Source: Acholeplasmataceae bacterium (GTDB lineage Bacteria > Bacillota_I > Bacilli_A > Acholeplasmatales > Acholeplasmataceae). From it: a stretch of 64,000 nucleotides of DNA. Positions 17,077 to 26,617 of this stretch are shown here, piece after piece; position 1 is the stretch's first letter; the number at the start of each line of letters is the position of its first letter. Position numbers and translations under genes: made by a program. Under the pieces are notes generated by a model. It ran no database searches. It was given only the letters and a program-made list of their open reading frames with translations, and was not told the origin of the DNA. Location of the stretch: the NCBI GenBank assembly GCA_030603805.1, contig JAUVXD010000002.1, positions 124,001 through 188,000 of the forward strand. Reading direction: 5' to 3'.

Positions 17077-17952
17077 ATGCAAAATCAACGTTATAAACTC
17101 AACAAAGAACTTGCGCAAATGCTAAAAGGCGGCGTCATCATGGACGTCTCAACGCCAGAACAAGCAAAGATAGCTGAAAAGGCTGGTGCGGTTGCTGTCA
17201 TGGCACTCGAAAGAATTCCAGCTGACATTAGAGCTGCTGGTGGTGTCTCAAGAATGAGCGATCCAAAAATGATTAGAGAAATTCAAAAAGCCGTTTCTAT
17301 TCCTGTTATGGCAAAAGTTAGAATTGGCCATTTTGTCGAAGCACAGATTTTAGAAGCGATTGAAATCGATTATATCGACGAAAGTGAAGTCTTATCTCCA
17401 GCAGATGATATCCATCATATTGACAAAAATAAATTTAACGTTCCCTTTGTTTGTGGTGCTAAAAATTTAGGCGAAGCCTTAAGACGCATTTCTGAAGGCG
17501 CAGCCATGATTCGCACCAAAGGTGAACCAGGAACTGGCGATGTCATTCAAGCAGTGAGACATATGAGAGAAATCACTAAGGATATTAGACGGATTCAATC
17601 TTTGCACGAAGATGAGCTTTATGTGCTTCAAAAAGAACTTGGTGTCTCAATCGATTTAATTAAGTATGTTCATGAACACGGCAAACTTCCTGTGGTTAAC
17701 TTTGCTGCTGGCGGTATCGCTACCCCTGCAGATGCAGCACTGATGATGCAACTTGGTGCTGAAGGTGTCTTTGTTGGTTCCGGTATTTTTAAATCTGGTA
17801 ATCCAGCTAAACGTGCAGAAGCTATTGTTAAAGCAGTGACCAATTATAATGACCCAAAAATTCTTGCAGAAGTCTCTGAAGACTTAGGTGAAGCAATGGT
17901 TGGGATTAATGAATCTGAAATTGAACTTTTAATGGCAGAACGAGGCAAATAA
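17077..17952 (+). CDS. pdxS: Pyridoxal 5'-phosphate synthase, synthase subunit
   Basis: This 291-residue subunit makes PLP from ribose 5-phosphate, glyceraldehyde 3-phosphate and ammonia. The TIM-barrel family blocks are all present: [20 protein letters not shown], the reactive Lys in [37 protein letters not shown] and [20 protein letters not shown]. Length and sequence are typical of PdxS (SNZ family). The start at 17077 is preceded by AAGGAGGG; a longer frame upstream would cross the promoter. The stop overlaps the pdxT ATG by one base (TAATG). Ammonia comes from the PdxT partner. Expression is probably under PdxR. Confidence 0.97.
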   Translation: MQNQRYKLNKELAQMLKGGVIMDVSTPEQAKIAEKAGAVAVMALERIPADIRAAGGVSRMSDPKMIREIQKAVSIPVMAKVRIGHFVEAQILEAIEIDYIDESEVLSPADDIHHIDKNKFNVPFVCGAKNLGEALRRISEGAAMIRTKGEPGTGDVIQAVRHMREITKDIRRIQSLHEDELYVLQKELGVSIDLIKYVHEHGKLPVVNFAAGGIATPADAALMMQLGAEGVFVGSGIFKSGNPAKRAEAIVKAVTNYNDPKILAEVSEDLGEAMVGINESEIELLMAERGK

Positions 17953-18524
17953 TGATAACCATCGGCATCCTTGCAGTTCAAGGGGCATTCATCGAGCACA
18001 AATACGTATTAGATCAACTTGGTGTTAAGTCCTTTGAGATCAGACAGCTTAAAGATTTAAAACAGCCTATGGACGGACTGATCTTGCCAGGTGGCGAGTC
18101 AACGGCGATGGCCAAATTGCTTCATGACTTAAAGATGTTTGACCCCATACAAATTCTCATTCAACATGGTATGCCTGTTCTTGGAACATGTGCAGGTATG
18201 ATTTTACTTGCAAAACGTATCACCAATCAAGAAACCCATCATTTTCAGACCATGAATATCGCGGTTGAAAGAAACGCATATGGTAGACAATTAGGTAGTT
18301 TTTTCACCCATGCACTTTTCAATAAAGTGAGTATTCCGATGACATTTATTAGAGCACCTTATATTGTCTCATGTGGGCCAGGTGTTGAAGTGTTATCGAT
18401 TGTCAAAGATCGAATTGTTGCTGCTAGACAAGGCAATCAACTGGCTACTGCATTTCATCCTGAACTCACCGATAGCACCTATATACACGAATACTTCCTT
18501 TCTATGGTCAGCCATAGGATTTAG
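17952..18524 (+). CDS. pdxT: Pyridoxal 5'-phosphate synthase, glutaminase subunit
   Basis: This 190-residue class I glutamine amidotransferase supplies ammonia to PdxS. The triad is visible: the nucleophile Cys in LGTCAGM and the His-Glu pair in AFHPEL. The GGES motif in LPGGESTAM forms the oxyanion region typical of PdxT. It is translationally coupled to pdxS through a one-base TAATG overlap. A strong terminator follows within 10 bases. Confidence 0.96.
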   Translation: MITIGILAVQGAFIEHKYVLDQLGVKSFEIRQLKDLKQPMDGLILPGGESTAMAKLLHDLKMFDPIQILIQHGMPVLGTCAGMILLAKRITNQETHHFQTMNIAVERNAYGRQLGSFFTHALFNKVSIPMTFIRAPYIVSCGPGVEVLSIVKDRIVAARQGNQLATAFHPELTDSTYIHEYFLSMVSHRI

Positions 18525-18532
18525 TAGAGAAA

Positions 18533-18571
18533 AGGCACTGTTCTCTCCCCCAAGAACAGTGCCTTTTTGTT
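18533..18571 (+). terminator. Terminator of pdxST
   Basis: A perfect 12-base-pair stem AGGCACTGTTCT (18533-18544) / AGAACAGTGCCT (18553-18564) is followed by a T-rich tail. Confidence 0.88.
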
Positions 18572-18578
18572 TTATTAA

Positions 18579-19427
18579 TTAAAGTTTAATATAGCCAACA
18601 CCTAAAGCTTTAGGTCCTGTATGTGCACCAACCACAGGGGTTAGATAAGCAACAATAACTTCTCTTTCTGGAAACACCTTTTTGATTTCTGAAACAAACC
18701 ACCCAACATACTCATCTGCGTGAGCATGTGAGATATACGTTAAGACATTCAGCCCTTGTGTATCTTCAATATATTTTTCTAAAACACGATGATGTGCTTT
18801 ATGAATGGTTCTAATTTTTTCTAATGTTGTAACTTTTCCTTCTTCATCGATGGTTAACATCGGCTTCATTTGAAGCATGGTGCCCAGAGTACCTTGAAGC
18901 TTAGATAATCTTCCGTTTTTAACTAAATACAATAGTGTATCTACTGCAAAATAGACACGGTGATTGTCTCTAATCTTTTCAAGTATTGGTAAAATCTCTT
19001 CAACAGATTGACCTTGTGAGATGAGTCTATGTGCTTCTAAGACCATATAAGCTTCACCATATGCAAGCGTCTTAGAATCAAAGACATGAAGCTTAATTTT
19101 AACTTCAGTCGCCAGTTTTCTAATGGCTTCATAGAGTCCAGAAAGCTTAGATGATATCGTAATAATCAGTGCCTCTTCATAACCTTCAGCTTCGAGTTCT
19201 TCAAAAATTTCAAGCATTCTTCCAATGGAAACATAAGATGTTTTTGGAATATCATTAGGATCTTTTGTGATTCTTTCATAAAATGTTTTAGCATCCATCT
19301 CTACAAAATCATCATAGGTTTCATCGGCTCCAAAGTGGATGACTGATCTTAAGATTTTTATGTCTTTTGGATACTCAAGATAATCAAGTCCTGCGTTACT
19401 ACATGTGAGTACTGCAATTTTTTTCAT
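18579..19427 (-). CDS. DegV family fatty-acid-binding protein
   Basis: This 282-residue protein is of the DegV/FakB type. These proteins bind a fatty acid and present it to the kinase FakA for entry into phospholipids. Typical features are the DTSxxD-like N-terminal region (here TCSNAGLDYLEYPKDI), PKTSYVSIGRMLEIFEEL, ISSKLSGLYEA and, at the C-terminus, VGAHTGPKALGVGYI. It follows mscL after three bases and is probably co-transcribed with it. Which fatty acid it binds cannot be told. Confidence 0.9.
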   Translation of the reverse strand: MKKIAVLTCSNAGLDYLEYPKDIKILRSVIHFGADETYDDFVEMDAKTFYERITKDPNDIPKTSYVSIGRMLEIFEELEAEGYEEALIITISSKLSGLYEAIRKLATEVKIKLHVFDSKTLAYGEAYMVLEAHRLISQGQSVEEILPILEKIRDNHRVYFAVDTLLYLVKNGRLSKLQGTLGTMLQMKPMLTIDEEGKVTTLEKIRTIHKAHHRVLEKYIEDTQGLNVLTYISHAHADEYVGWFVSEIKKVFPEREVIVAYLTPVVGAHTGPKALGVGYIKL

Positions 19428-19430
19428 GTA

Positions 19431-19889
19431 TTACTCCTTATTCTTTTTATTTTGTTTTTTGAGTTCTTCTAAGATAGATGTCAATAGTTTGATATCTTCA
19501 GGAATGACTTTAACTTCGGGTTCTACAACTTTTGGTGCTTCAAGTTCAGCAGCCTTCTTCAAGAACTTTTCTCTACGAATAATGAGAGTAATGACTAAGT
19601 AGATAGAAAATGCAATAATCAAAAATTCAACGATGTTTTGGATAAATTGACCATATCTGATTTCAGCATTATTCACAATCCAAATCAAGTCTGTAAAGTT
19701 TGCTTGTCCTGTGAGTGATGTGATGAGCGGCATGATGATATCATTGACAAGCGAGCTAATGATTCTACCAAATGCACCACCAATGATCACTCCAATCGCT
19801 AAATCGAGAATATTACCTCGTGTGATAAAGGCCTTAAACCCAGCAAAAAAAGCTTTTGCTTTCGTCTTTGTTTTGACATGTTCTGACAT
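19431..19889 (-). CDS. mscL: Large-conductance mechanosensitive channel
   Basis: This 152-residue MscL protects against osmotic downshock. The first membrane helix has the pore motif AFITRGNILDLAIGVIIGGAFGRIISSLVNDIIMP. The second helix (IQNIVEFLIIAFSIYLVITLII) is followed by a charged cytoplasmic helix ending KKQNKKNKE. AGGAGG precedes the ATG. It is the first gene of a pair with the DegV gene. Length is normal. Confidence 0.96.
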   Translation of the reverse strand: MSEHVKTKTKAKAFFAGFKAFITRGNILDLAIGVIIGGAFGRIISSLVNDIIMPLITSLTGQANFTDLIWIVNNAEIRYGQFIQNIVEFLIIAFSIYLVITLIIRREKFLKKAAELEAPKVVEPEVKVIPEDIKLLTSILEELKKQNKKNKE

Positions 19890-20023
19890 ATGAAGTTTCC
19901 TCCTAGAATTTCTTTACTTCTATCATACCACTTTTTACATTTGATTGATAGTGTGTGATGTTAAAATACTTGTCACAGATTTATAGATAAAAACGCTTAA
20001 AGAAAATTATATCCTTCTTTTAC

Positions 20024-20058
20024 AAAAACAAATGAAGCCACATAGAAGTGGCTTCATT
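20024..20058 (-). terminator. Terminator after the MBL-rlmH-HAD operon
   Basis: On the minus strand an 11-base-pair stem AATGAAGCCAC / GTGGCTTCATT (20031-20058) is followed by TTGTTTTTG. Confidence 0.85.
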
Positions 20059-20066
20059 AAGCGATT

Positions 20067-20687
20067 TTAAATCATATTTCTTAGTTCTTTAAGTTGATGA
20101 ATTAAAGGATAATCCTTAAGTCTTTCAGGGTGTTGATGTCCTTTGGAGAATAAAATAATTTTAAACCCTAATGCCTCTGCAACTTCTGCATCATGAAGCG
20201 TATCACCAACCATCACACAGTCTTTAGGATCAATTTGATGTATCTCGATGTATCTTTTTCCGACAGCTACTTTGCTTTTCGCGTAGACATCTGATGTGCC
20301 AAGCACTTCGTCAAAAAGGTGATCAATTTTATAATGCTTAAGTTGCTCGTTTAAATTTTTGACTTCGGATGCCGAAAGTAAGATGTTTTTAATTCCTTGC
20401 TTTTTAAAGAATAGAATCGTTTCTATAACATCCTCATGTAAAGTAATCTTTAAACTTCTTGGTTGATATTTTTGAATAAACCGATGTGCAAGTTCTATAA
20501 AGCTTGTTTTATTTAAATCATAGACTTTTGCATAATAGGCTTCGACTGGAAAATCAAATATCTTTAAATAATCCTCGTAACTCACGGTTGGTCTTTCTTC
20601 TTCAATAAGCATTTCATTTAAAATCTCGAAACATAGTTTTGCATCATCTAAAATAGTTCCATTAAAATCCCAAAATAGATAAGTCAT
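20067..20687 (-). CDS. HAD superfamily hydrolase (phosphoglycolate phosphatase-like)
   Basis: This 206-residue HAD enzyme has motif I FWDFNGTILDD (nucleophile Asp, though the second Asp of DxD is Asn here), motif II LLSASE, and motif III/IV with VGKRY...VMVGDTLHDAEVAEALG. The cap is a small helical type 1 insert. The DFNGT variant of motif I occurs in some Gph-like subfamilies; the second acidic residue normally donates a proton, so activity may differ. It is the last gene of a three-gene set with rlmH and an MBL hydrolase. The substrate is unknown. Confidence 0.82.
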   Translation of the reverse strand: MTYLFWDFNGTILDDAKLCFEILNEMLIEEERPTVSYEDYLKIFDFPVEAYYAKVYDLNKTSFIELAHRFIQKYQPRSLKITLHEDVIETILFFKKQGIKNILLSASEVKNLNEQLKHYKIDHLFDEVLGTSDVYAKSKVAVGKRYIEIHQIDPKDCVMVGDTLHDAEVAEALGFKIILFSKGHQHPERLKDYPLIHQLKELRNMI

Positions 20688-20697
20688 GAAAGTCCTC

Positions 20698-21141
20698 CTA
20701 TTTGTGATAGGGATGATTTTTTAAGATCATCATAGCACGATAGATTTGTTCCATAAGCATTAAACGCATCACTTGATGCGGAAATGTCATTTTAGAAAAA
20801 GAGAGTTTTTTATTGGCGCGTTCATAAACTTCTTGATGGACCCCATAAGACCCTCCGATGATAAAAACGATGTCACCTTTTTGATAGGTAGTTATCTCAT
20901 CGATTATTTTTGCAAATGATTCAGAAGTTTCCATTTTCCCTTCAATGGCAAGCAATATTACATAATCAGAATCCTTGATTTTACTTAAGATGCGTTCGCC
21001 TTCTATAGACATGCCTTGAACGGTAGATTCATCTGAAACTTCAATGATCTCAGTTTTTAAAGGTATCTGCTTTTGATAATATAAGATGCCTTCATTTAGA
21101 TATTTTTGATTGAGTTTTCCAACACATACGATCTTAATCAT
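20698..21141 (-). CDS. rlmH: 23S rRNA pseudouridine-1915 N3-methyltransferase
   Basis: This 147-residue SPOUT methyltransferase modifies helix 69 of 23S rRNA. The knotted SAM-binding region is visible in VFIIGGSYGVHQEVYERANKKLSFSKMTFPHQVMRLMLMEQIYRAMMI, and the C-terminal NHPYHK is the family hallmark. The start ATG overlaps the stop of the MBL gene (ATGA), so translation is coupled. Length is slightly under the usual 155-159. Confidence 0.95.
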   Translation of the reverse strand: MIKIVCVGKLNQKYLNEGILYYQKQIPLKTEIIEVSDESTVQGMSIEGERILSKIKDSDYVILLAIEGKMETSESFAKIIDEITTYQKGDIVFIIGGSYGVHQEVYERANKKLSFSKMTFPHQVMRLMLMEQIYRAMMILKNHPYHK

Positions 21142-21908
21142 AATTCGATAACCGGTAAGCCTTCTTGACTTGCATAAAACACTTCAACTTTGGTTGGATC
21201 ATCCAACGCCTTAACGATCGCGATATCGATATCATCAATCGAATTGCAGTCTTCTGATATATGAGCAACTACCCATTTGCTCACACGATTTTGAACAAGC
21301 TGGTTTATTAAATAGGCTGCATCTTCATTGGATAGATGCCCTTTTTCACCAGCGATTCTTTTCTTTAATAAAAAGGGTCTTGCTGATTGAAATAGTGTGA
21401 AAGGATTATGATTAGATTCTAAAATGTATAAATCTGCATTCGATAATAAAGGATAGTAAGATTGATCGACATAGCCTGTATCTGTAAGTAAAACCATTTT
21501 CTTCACATGGTTTTCAATGACAAATCCTACAGGTTCAGCTGCATCGTGAGAAAGCATAAAAGGAGTTACTTTCATCTCACCTAAAGTAAAAGATAAATCC
21601 GCTTCAATGAGATGAATTTCTGGCATCATATCCACTAAATCTTGAGATAAATTGTTATAAGTGCCTTTAGTCATATAGACGTCTTCGATTGCACCTTGTT
21701 TGAGCAAAGCTTTGAGTCCAAAGATATGATCGTGATGCTCATGAGTAATCAAAAGCGTCTTCACATCATAGATGTTTTCGCCGTAAGATTCCATCTTTTT
21801 TTTCACTTTTAAATAGCTAATTCCGGCGTCTAAAAAGAGTCTGATATTACCTACTTTTAAGTAGGTCATATTTCCTTTAGATCCAGATGCCAATACGAAT
21901 ACTTCCAC
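21138..21908 (-). CDS. WalJ/YycJ-like metallo-beta-lactamase fold hydrolase
   Basis: This 256-residue metallo-hydrolase has the N-terminal VLASGSKGNMTYL typical of the YycJ/WalJ group, the metal motif THEHHDHIFG, LTDTGYVD, and the late His in LSNEDAA...VAHISED. The start is GTG at 21908 with AAGGTGAT upstream. In Firmicutes, YycJ-type proteins sit near rlmH at the end of the walRK cluster; here the neighbour rlmH is retained but no walRK genes are in view. A nuclease-like function has been proposed for the group. Confidence 0.87.
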   Translation of the reverse strand: MEVFVLASGSKGNMTYLKVGNIRLFLDAGISYLKVKKKMESYGENIYDVKTLLITHEHHDHIFGLKALLKQGAIEDVYMTKGTYNNLSQDLVDMMPEIHLIEADLSFTLGEMKVTPFMLSHDAAEPVGFVIENHVKKMVLLTDTGYVDQSYYPLLSNADLYILESNHNPFTLFQSARPFLLKKRIAGEKGHLSNEDAAYLINQLVQNRVSKWVVAHISEDCNSIDDIDIAIVKALDDPTKVEVFYASQEGLPVIEL

Positions 21909-21971
21909 TTTATCACCTTCTTACATGATATCACAAAAATATGTGAGATTAACATAATAAAATGAAAGTGG

Positions 21972-22000
21972 TTGCAATACCCCTGTAAAAATGCTATATT
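21972..22000 (+). promoter_or_regulatory. Promoter of the PrsA-like lipoprotein gene
   Basis: -35 TTGCAA (21972-21977), a 17-base spacer and -10 TATATT (21995-22000). The ribosome site GAAGGAGTG follows before the ATG at 22042. Confidence 0.72.
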
Positions 22001-22041
22001 ATACTTGCTTGTATGAAATACACTGAAGGAGTGAACTCAAA

Positions 22042-24993
22042 ATGAATCAAATAAAAACACTGAGAAAAGTCGCATTACTGGTGCTAGTTTTCGCGAGTAT
22101 TCTCACGTTAGCTGCTTGCAAAAGCACAGACTCAATTCCTTACGGTAATATCTCTGACGACGTTTATATGTCTGTTGGAAATATCTCAGTAACGGAAAAA
22201 GAATTATATGATCAACTACGTATGCAAGGTGCTTCTGTTTTATCAACCATGGTTGATGAAATTATCTTTGCTGAACAAATTACAACTGTGAGAGGTCTAC
22301 TGCAAAGCGGAGATGAAGAACTCAACAAGTTCCTAGATGATACCATTAATAATGCAATTCATGGCACAACCAATAAGGAAAGCCTTGAAAAATTATATAA
22401 TGACAATCTAGATCGCTTCAATAGAAATATCGAGCAATTTGCAGACTCACTATATTTATTAGACAACACGATTAGCATCAGTGCAGTTATCGCTGCAATC
22501 CAAGGTTTAGACGTTGCTTATGAAGGCTACTCTGTGATTCCTTTCTTAGTTGAAAGATATGTGTTAAGAGGTGCTCAAAGAGAATATGCGAAAAACCTTT
22601 TAATCGATGAAGTCGATAACGAAGATCATGCTAACTTCATTTCAGAACAAAACTTAGTCACTTATTATAAGACCAATATGCAAAATAGATATGATGTTGA
22701 TGCTTTAGTCATTCGTTTCATTAACTTAAACGAAGCAAACGCAGCATTATACCAAGCATCCATTAAGTCAGACTCAAGAGGCCGTTGGTATCATATTCCT
22801 GATATTAGAATTGCTGATCAAAACGATCCAAGATTCGTAGATTTAAATGATACTTCTGAAACTGGCTTTGGTCATGTTAGAACTATTTTACAAGATTTAA
22901 ATATTCTTGGTAAATTAGGCGTTGATCTTTTAGATCGTAGCCAAATCAGTATTGCTGATTACCAAAACTACTACACACGATATGTCATCTCTACTTCTAG
23001 AACTACAGGTAGAAATGATGAGCCTATGACAACAGCACAAGTCAAGGAAGCTTTCGTTGGTATTTATAACTTACTCAATCCAGCTGCACAAGTTGAAGTT
23101 GCTTTAGATGGTTCTATCGTTGGTAAAGCAGGTTCTACATTTAATGCAACACTTACTTATGATGATTTAACCAAGATGAATACAAGTTTAAGAACTCATG
23201 TTTATACAACATTAACTGCAGAAGCATCCATGGAAGATCCAGAAGATGTGACTTCTGTTAGACCTTATTCTTCACGTATTCAAACATTTGGTAATTCTCG
23301 TTACTTAGTCTTCAAACTCTCTGATGAAAAAGCTTCTGAAGATGGTATCTTAATTGCAGATCCAGAAGATGACAAAAAAGAAGTATTCTCTGATATTCAA
23401 GCTGCACTTGATATCAAAGCTGAAGTTCGTACGAAGTTATTTGAACAACTCTTATCAAACACATATATTTCTGGTAAGGTCAATGCTTTATATAAAGATA
23501 TTAAAGTCGATATTTACGATCCAGTCATTAGAATCTTCTATGAACAAGCTTATGGTTATGAAGGTACAACTAAGAACCGCGGTGGTGATGTCTTAGCAAC
23601 TGTTAACGGTACTGAAATTTTAGTTGATGATTTCTATGAAAAACTTGAAAAATCTTATGGCATTAACTTATCCTTAGATATCGTATCGAATAAGTTCTTA
23701 CTCGCTTCTGAAGATTATACAGTGACTTCTACTCAAATGGATACATTCAAGAAGCAATTCGAAGAAATTATTAGCCAATTTTCTGCAGACAACTTTGCTT
23801 CTGCTGGTTTCCCAGCATCTATGGGTAGAGAAAAGTTCTTAATCTTAGCATTTGGTGCAAGAACAAACACTGAAGCTGTAAACCAACTTTATGTGTTCCC
23901 AGAACTTAGACAACAATTCTTAAATGATTTTGAAAATCACTTTGGTGATGATGATAACGAAATTTATGACTTATTTGCAGCACTTGCTGAAAAACAATTC
24001 AACAATTTCAAATCGATTACTGTATCACATCTTCTCATTTTCTTTGATGAAAATGGCGATGGTACACCAGACAATCCACAAGAATACTTAGATAAGCTTG
24101 GTCCAGTTGGTGCACAACAAGTTAAAGATGGATTAGTTCAACTCGTTGAATTACTTTATACTAAGGTTGGAGATTACAAAGGATTCTCTGAAGGTCTTCA
24201 AGGTTTAGCAACTGAATTCAACAATTCAGGACGTATCTTACGTGGTAGTGCAACACCTCCTTATGATTATCAACTCGAGCTTGTTTGGTCACAGTTCCGT
24301 CAACTTGGATTCCATTTCAGATTTGAAAACTTACCAAACCCAATTACCAACACATCAAACTTTATTACTGGATCTAGCGTACTTGATCAAGTCTTCTACA
24401 ACCGTGCTATGGAAATTCACGCAAGACTTGCACTAGAAGAAAATGATGATTCTAAGTTCCCACACTTAGATATGTATGGCACAGCAATTACTGAAGCTGA
24501 TATGGATAATGTTCAATCATCCTTCGGATGGCATTTAATTCTAGCAACTTCTGTTAGAAACACTGTCAGTGCAGTATTCAGTGCAGAATCTGATGAAGCT
24601 GGACGTTATGTTTCAGAAGATGGTACACTTAATGCTTACAATGAAGATTCAGAAACTTTAACAGCTTCACAAATCAAGTTCTACTTAACTGAACAAAAGA
24701 AGCCTGAAGGCGTTGTACTTCCAACTGAAGTTCAAACAGCTGTATCGAACTACTTAAACCCAATTCTAACACGATACAATAACACCAACATGCAAAGAGA
24801 ACTCATCTTCAAGTTACTTGAAAATGCAACGTTCGCTAACGCAAATGGTGCAGCAAGATTCAATACGATTAGAGAAATCAACAGACGTCAAATTAATGAA
24901 TACATGTTATCAACAACAGGTGGCGTATTTGATGCAAACTATGATGCACTTTATGGCGATTGGTTCAACATCTTAGAAAACGGCGTGAACTAA
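22042..24993 (+). CDS. Very large PrsA/SurA-like foldase lipoprotein
   Basis: This 983-residue lipoprotein has a signal peptide ending in the lipobox LAAC (Cys about 26), so it is anchored outside the membrane. The N-terminal region (VYMSVGNISVTEKELYDQL) and a later internal copy (VLATVNGTEILVDDFYEKL) resemble the SurA/PrsA N-domain, suggesting two foldase units. A parvulin-like region starts with ITVSHLLIFFD (about 660-672) and ends FGWHLILATS. Inside it is an EF-hand-like loop, DENGDGTPD, at D669. PrsA is normally about 290 residues, so this is over three times longer. It probably helps folding of exported proteins; isomerase activity is uncertain. It is a single-gene unit with its own promoter and terminator. 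Confidence 0.82.
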   Translation: MNQIKTLRKVALLVLVFASILTLAACKSTDSIPYGNISDDVYMSVGNISVTEKELYDQLRMQGASVLSTMVDEIIFAEQITTVRGLLQSGDEELNKFLDDTINNAIHGTTNKESLEKLYNDNLDRFNRNIEQFADSLYLLDNTISISAVIAAIQGLDVAYEGYSVIPFLVERYVLRGAQREYAKNLLIDEVDNEDHANFISEQNLVTYYKTNMQNRYDVDALVIRFINLNEANAALYQASIKSDSRGRWYHIPDIRIADQNDPRFVDLNDTSETGFGHVRTILQDLNILGKLGVDLLDRSQISIADYQNYYTRYVISTSRTTGRNDEPMTTAQVKEAFVGIYNLLNPAAQVEVALDGSIVGKAGSTFNATLTYDDLTKMNTSLRTHVYTTLTAEASMEDPEDVTSVRPYSSRIQTFGNSRYLVFKLSDEKASEDGILIADPEDDKKEVFSDIQAALDIKAEVRTKLFEQLLSNTYISGKVNALYKDIKVDIYDPVIRIFYEQAYGYEGTTKNRGGDVLATVNGTEILVDDFYEKLEKSYGINLSLDIVSNKFLLASEDYTVTSTQMDTFKKQFEEIISQFSADNFASAGFPASMGREKFLILAFGARTNTEAVNQLYVFPELRQQFLNDFENHFGDDDNEIYDLFAALAEKQFNNFKSITVSHLLIFFDENGDGTPDNPQEYLDKLGPVGAQQVKDGLVQLVELLYTKVGDYKGFSEGLQGLATEFNNSGRILRGSATPPYDYQLELVWSQFRQLGFHFRFENLPNPITNTSNFITGSSVLDQVFYNRAMEIHARLALEENDDSKFPHLDMYGTAITEADMDNVQSSFGWHLILATSVRNTVSAVFSAESDEAGRYVSEDGTLNAYNEDSETLTASQIKFYLTEQKKPEGVVLPTEVQTAVSNYLNPILTRYNNTNMQRELIFKLLENATFANANGAARFNTIREINRRQINEYMLSTTGGVFDANYDALYGDWFNILENGVN

Positions 24994-25006
24994 TATTTAA
25001 ATGAAT

Positions 25007-25040
25007 AGAGGTTGCTCAAAATCGAGCAACCTCTTTTTTT
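25007..25040 (+). terminator. Terminator of the PrsA-like gene
   Basis: A perfect 11-base-pair stem AGAGGTTGCTC (25007-25017) / GAGCAACCTCT (25024-25034) is followed by seven or more T. Confidence 0.9.
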
Positions 25041-25048
25041 CTTGTTTT

Positions 25049-25885
25049 TTAACGGCGTCTTCTAAAAATACCCATACCACCTGATGATCCGCCCCCGCCT
25101 TTATTTTTCACCACATATCCAAATCCTCCACCAATGATGATGAAAACTATAATTGGAATGAGTGATGTTAAATTCCCAGATAAGAAAAACGGAGATAAAA
25201 GATATAACCAAAAAGTTAGGGGTTCTTGTGAGATATAGTCGTCTGGAACATAACTCATCATGTAATCTTCATAGTCTTCCATATCATAATTAAAGCTTTC
25301 ATAGCCATAAGCATCGACATATATGACAGATAGCATTTCATAAATGAGATGCATCACACCTAAATCCATATCACCATGGTATTCTGGATTAAAGACTGTT
25401 TGATCTGTCATCAAGCCTAATTTTGTTGGGGTTAAATATTGTTCCATACGATAGCCAACTTCAATTTGGAGTTCTAGGAATTCTGGATAGACAATCTCAT
25501 TTTCGATGGTTTTCTCAAAGAAAATAAGGATTAAAACACCCATATCATTTTTTCCGATTTTCCACGCTCTAAAAATTTCAGTCTTATCATAGTTTTCAAT
25601 TTCTGAAATGTGATCAACCATGAATGTTGCAACAACAATTTGTGCGCCACCCTCAGGTAAATCTTTAGTCAAATCATATAAGCTTTCACCTTCAAGCAAA
25701 ATGCTATATCTTGTTGCTTCCATGAAAGCTCCTGCATAATCATTGATATAAAAGGCATCGGTATGCCTTGGATAATCATTTGATTTACAACCCAAAAGGA
25801 TGACAGCAAAACTTGCCATCATCATGATTAAGAGATATATTTTTAAAAAACTTCTTTTAGTCGAAGACAATGACTGGGACCTCAT
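25049..25885 (-). CDS. TPM-domain lipoprotein (YgcG-like), partner of LemA
   Basis: This protein of about 278 residues has a lipoprotein signal (VILLGC), then a TPM domain (FYINDYAGAFMEATRY, QIVVATFMVDHISEIENYD, KNDMGVLILIFFE, EVGYRMEQYLTP). It ends with a transmembrane helix, a Gly-rich stretch and terminal FRRRR. TPM proteins are linked to membrane protein quality control or photosystem repair, and commonly pair with LemA, as here. I place the start at 25885, where AGGTG lies about 9 bases upstream; the ATG at 25894 is an alternative. The gene overlaps the lemA end by about 29 bases. Confidence 0.82.
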   Translation of the reverse strand: MRSQSLSSTKRSFLKIYLLIMMMASFAVILLGCKSNDYPRHTDAFYINDYAGAFMEATRYSILLEGESLYDLTKDLPEGGAQIVVATFMVDHISEIENYDKTEIFRAWKIGKNDMGVLILIFFEKTIENEIVYPEFLELQIEVGYRMEQYLTPTKLGLMTDQTVFNPEYHGDMDLGVMHLIYEMLSVIYVDAYGYESFNYDMEDYEDYMMSYVPDDYISQEPLTFWLYLLSPFFLSGNLTSLIPIIVFIIIGGGFGYVVKNKGGGGSSGGMGIFRRRR

Positions 25886-26435
25886 CGGCACCATCACCTA
25901 ATTTCCAGTAAGCTTGATTTCTTTCAAATCCAAAAAGACTTGCATAAAGGACACGTGGAAATCTTCTAACTGCTGAGTTATACGCTTGAACAGCTTCATT
26001 ATAATCTCTTCTAGCAACAGATAATGCAGACTCAATCGATGATATTTCATCAATGAGTGCGACATAGCCAACGGTTGCTGTAATATTGGGATTATCCTCA
26101 ACAACAAGTAACACTTGAGTAAAAGCAACCGCCTGTGCAGCATCCGCTTCAATCAAATCTTCCATCGAAGCCGCTGCTGAATATGCAGCACGTGCTGCAG
26201 TAATCGCGTTATAAATGGTTTCTGCATGTTGCTGCAAGCCATTAACAGCACCGAGTACTTGCCCTATTTTGTCATAACGTTCTTGAAGTCTATTTTCAAC
26301 TTGGGCATATTTGGCATCAATATTTTCATCCATATCGACGAGTCCATTATAGCCTGTAATTAAACTAATACCAATGATTAGTAAGAATAGTCCTGTCACA
26401 CCTAAAACAATTAAACGAATCAATCTTTGATCCAT
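25857..26435 (-). CDS. lemA: LemA family protein
   Basis: This 192-residue protein has one N-terminal membrane helix (LIVLGVTGLFLLIIGISLI), then a helical-bundle domain: YNGLVDMDENIDAKYAQVENRLQERYDKIGQVLGAV is the LemA signature. It also has YNEAVQAYNSAVRRFPRVL near the C-terminus. The start at 26435 has GGAGG 6 bases upstream; a Met four codons earlier does not. It is co-transcribed with the TPM gene. Function is unknown; the pair is widespread in bacteria. Confidence 0.92.
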   Translation of the reverse strand: MDQRLIRLIVLGVTGLFLLIIGISLITGYNGLVDMDENIDAKYAQVENRLQERYDKIGQVLGAVNGLQQHAETIYNAITAARAAYSAAASMEDLIEADAAQAVAFTQVLLVVEDNPNITATVGYVALIDEISSIESALSVARRDYNEAVQAYNSAVRRFPRVLYASLFGFERNQAYWKLGDGADEVPVIVFD

Positions 26436-26582
26436 ACATGCCTCCATGATTCATATCTTTTATAAAAAATTATACGCTTATTTATTTAAAAAGTATTCAA
26501 TTTGATTTATTCGTTTATTTTAATAGATTTGTTAAGTATTATGTCAGATACTTAGATGAAAATAGATAGGTTTTGTTCACTT

Positions 26583-26608
26583 AAAAAAAACACCCCTTAA
26601 GGAGTGTT
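26583..26608 (-). terminator. Terminator of the cca-yhaM operon
   Basis: On the minus strand the stem AACACTCC / GGGGTGTT (26589-26608) is followed by a run of eight T. Confidence 0.85.
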
Positions 26609-26617
26609 GATAATTTT

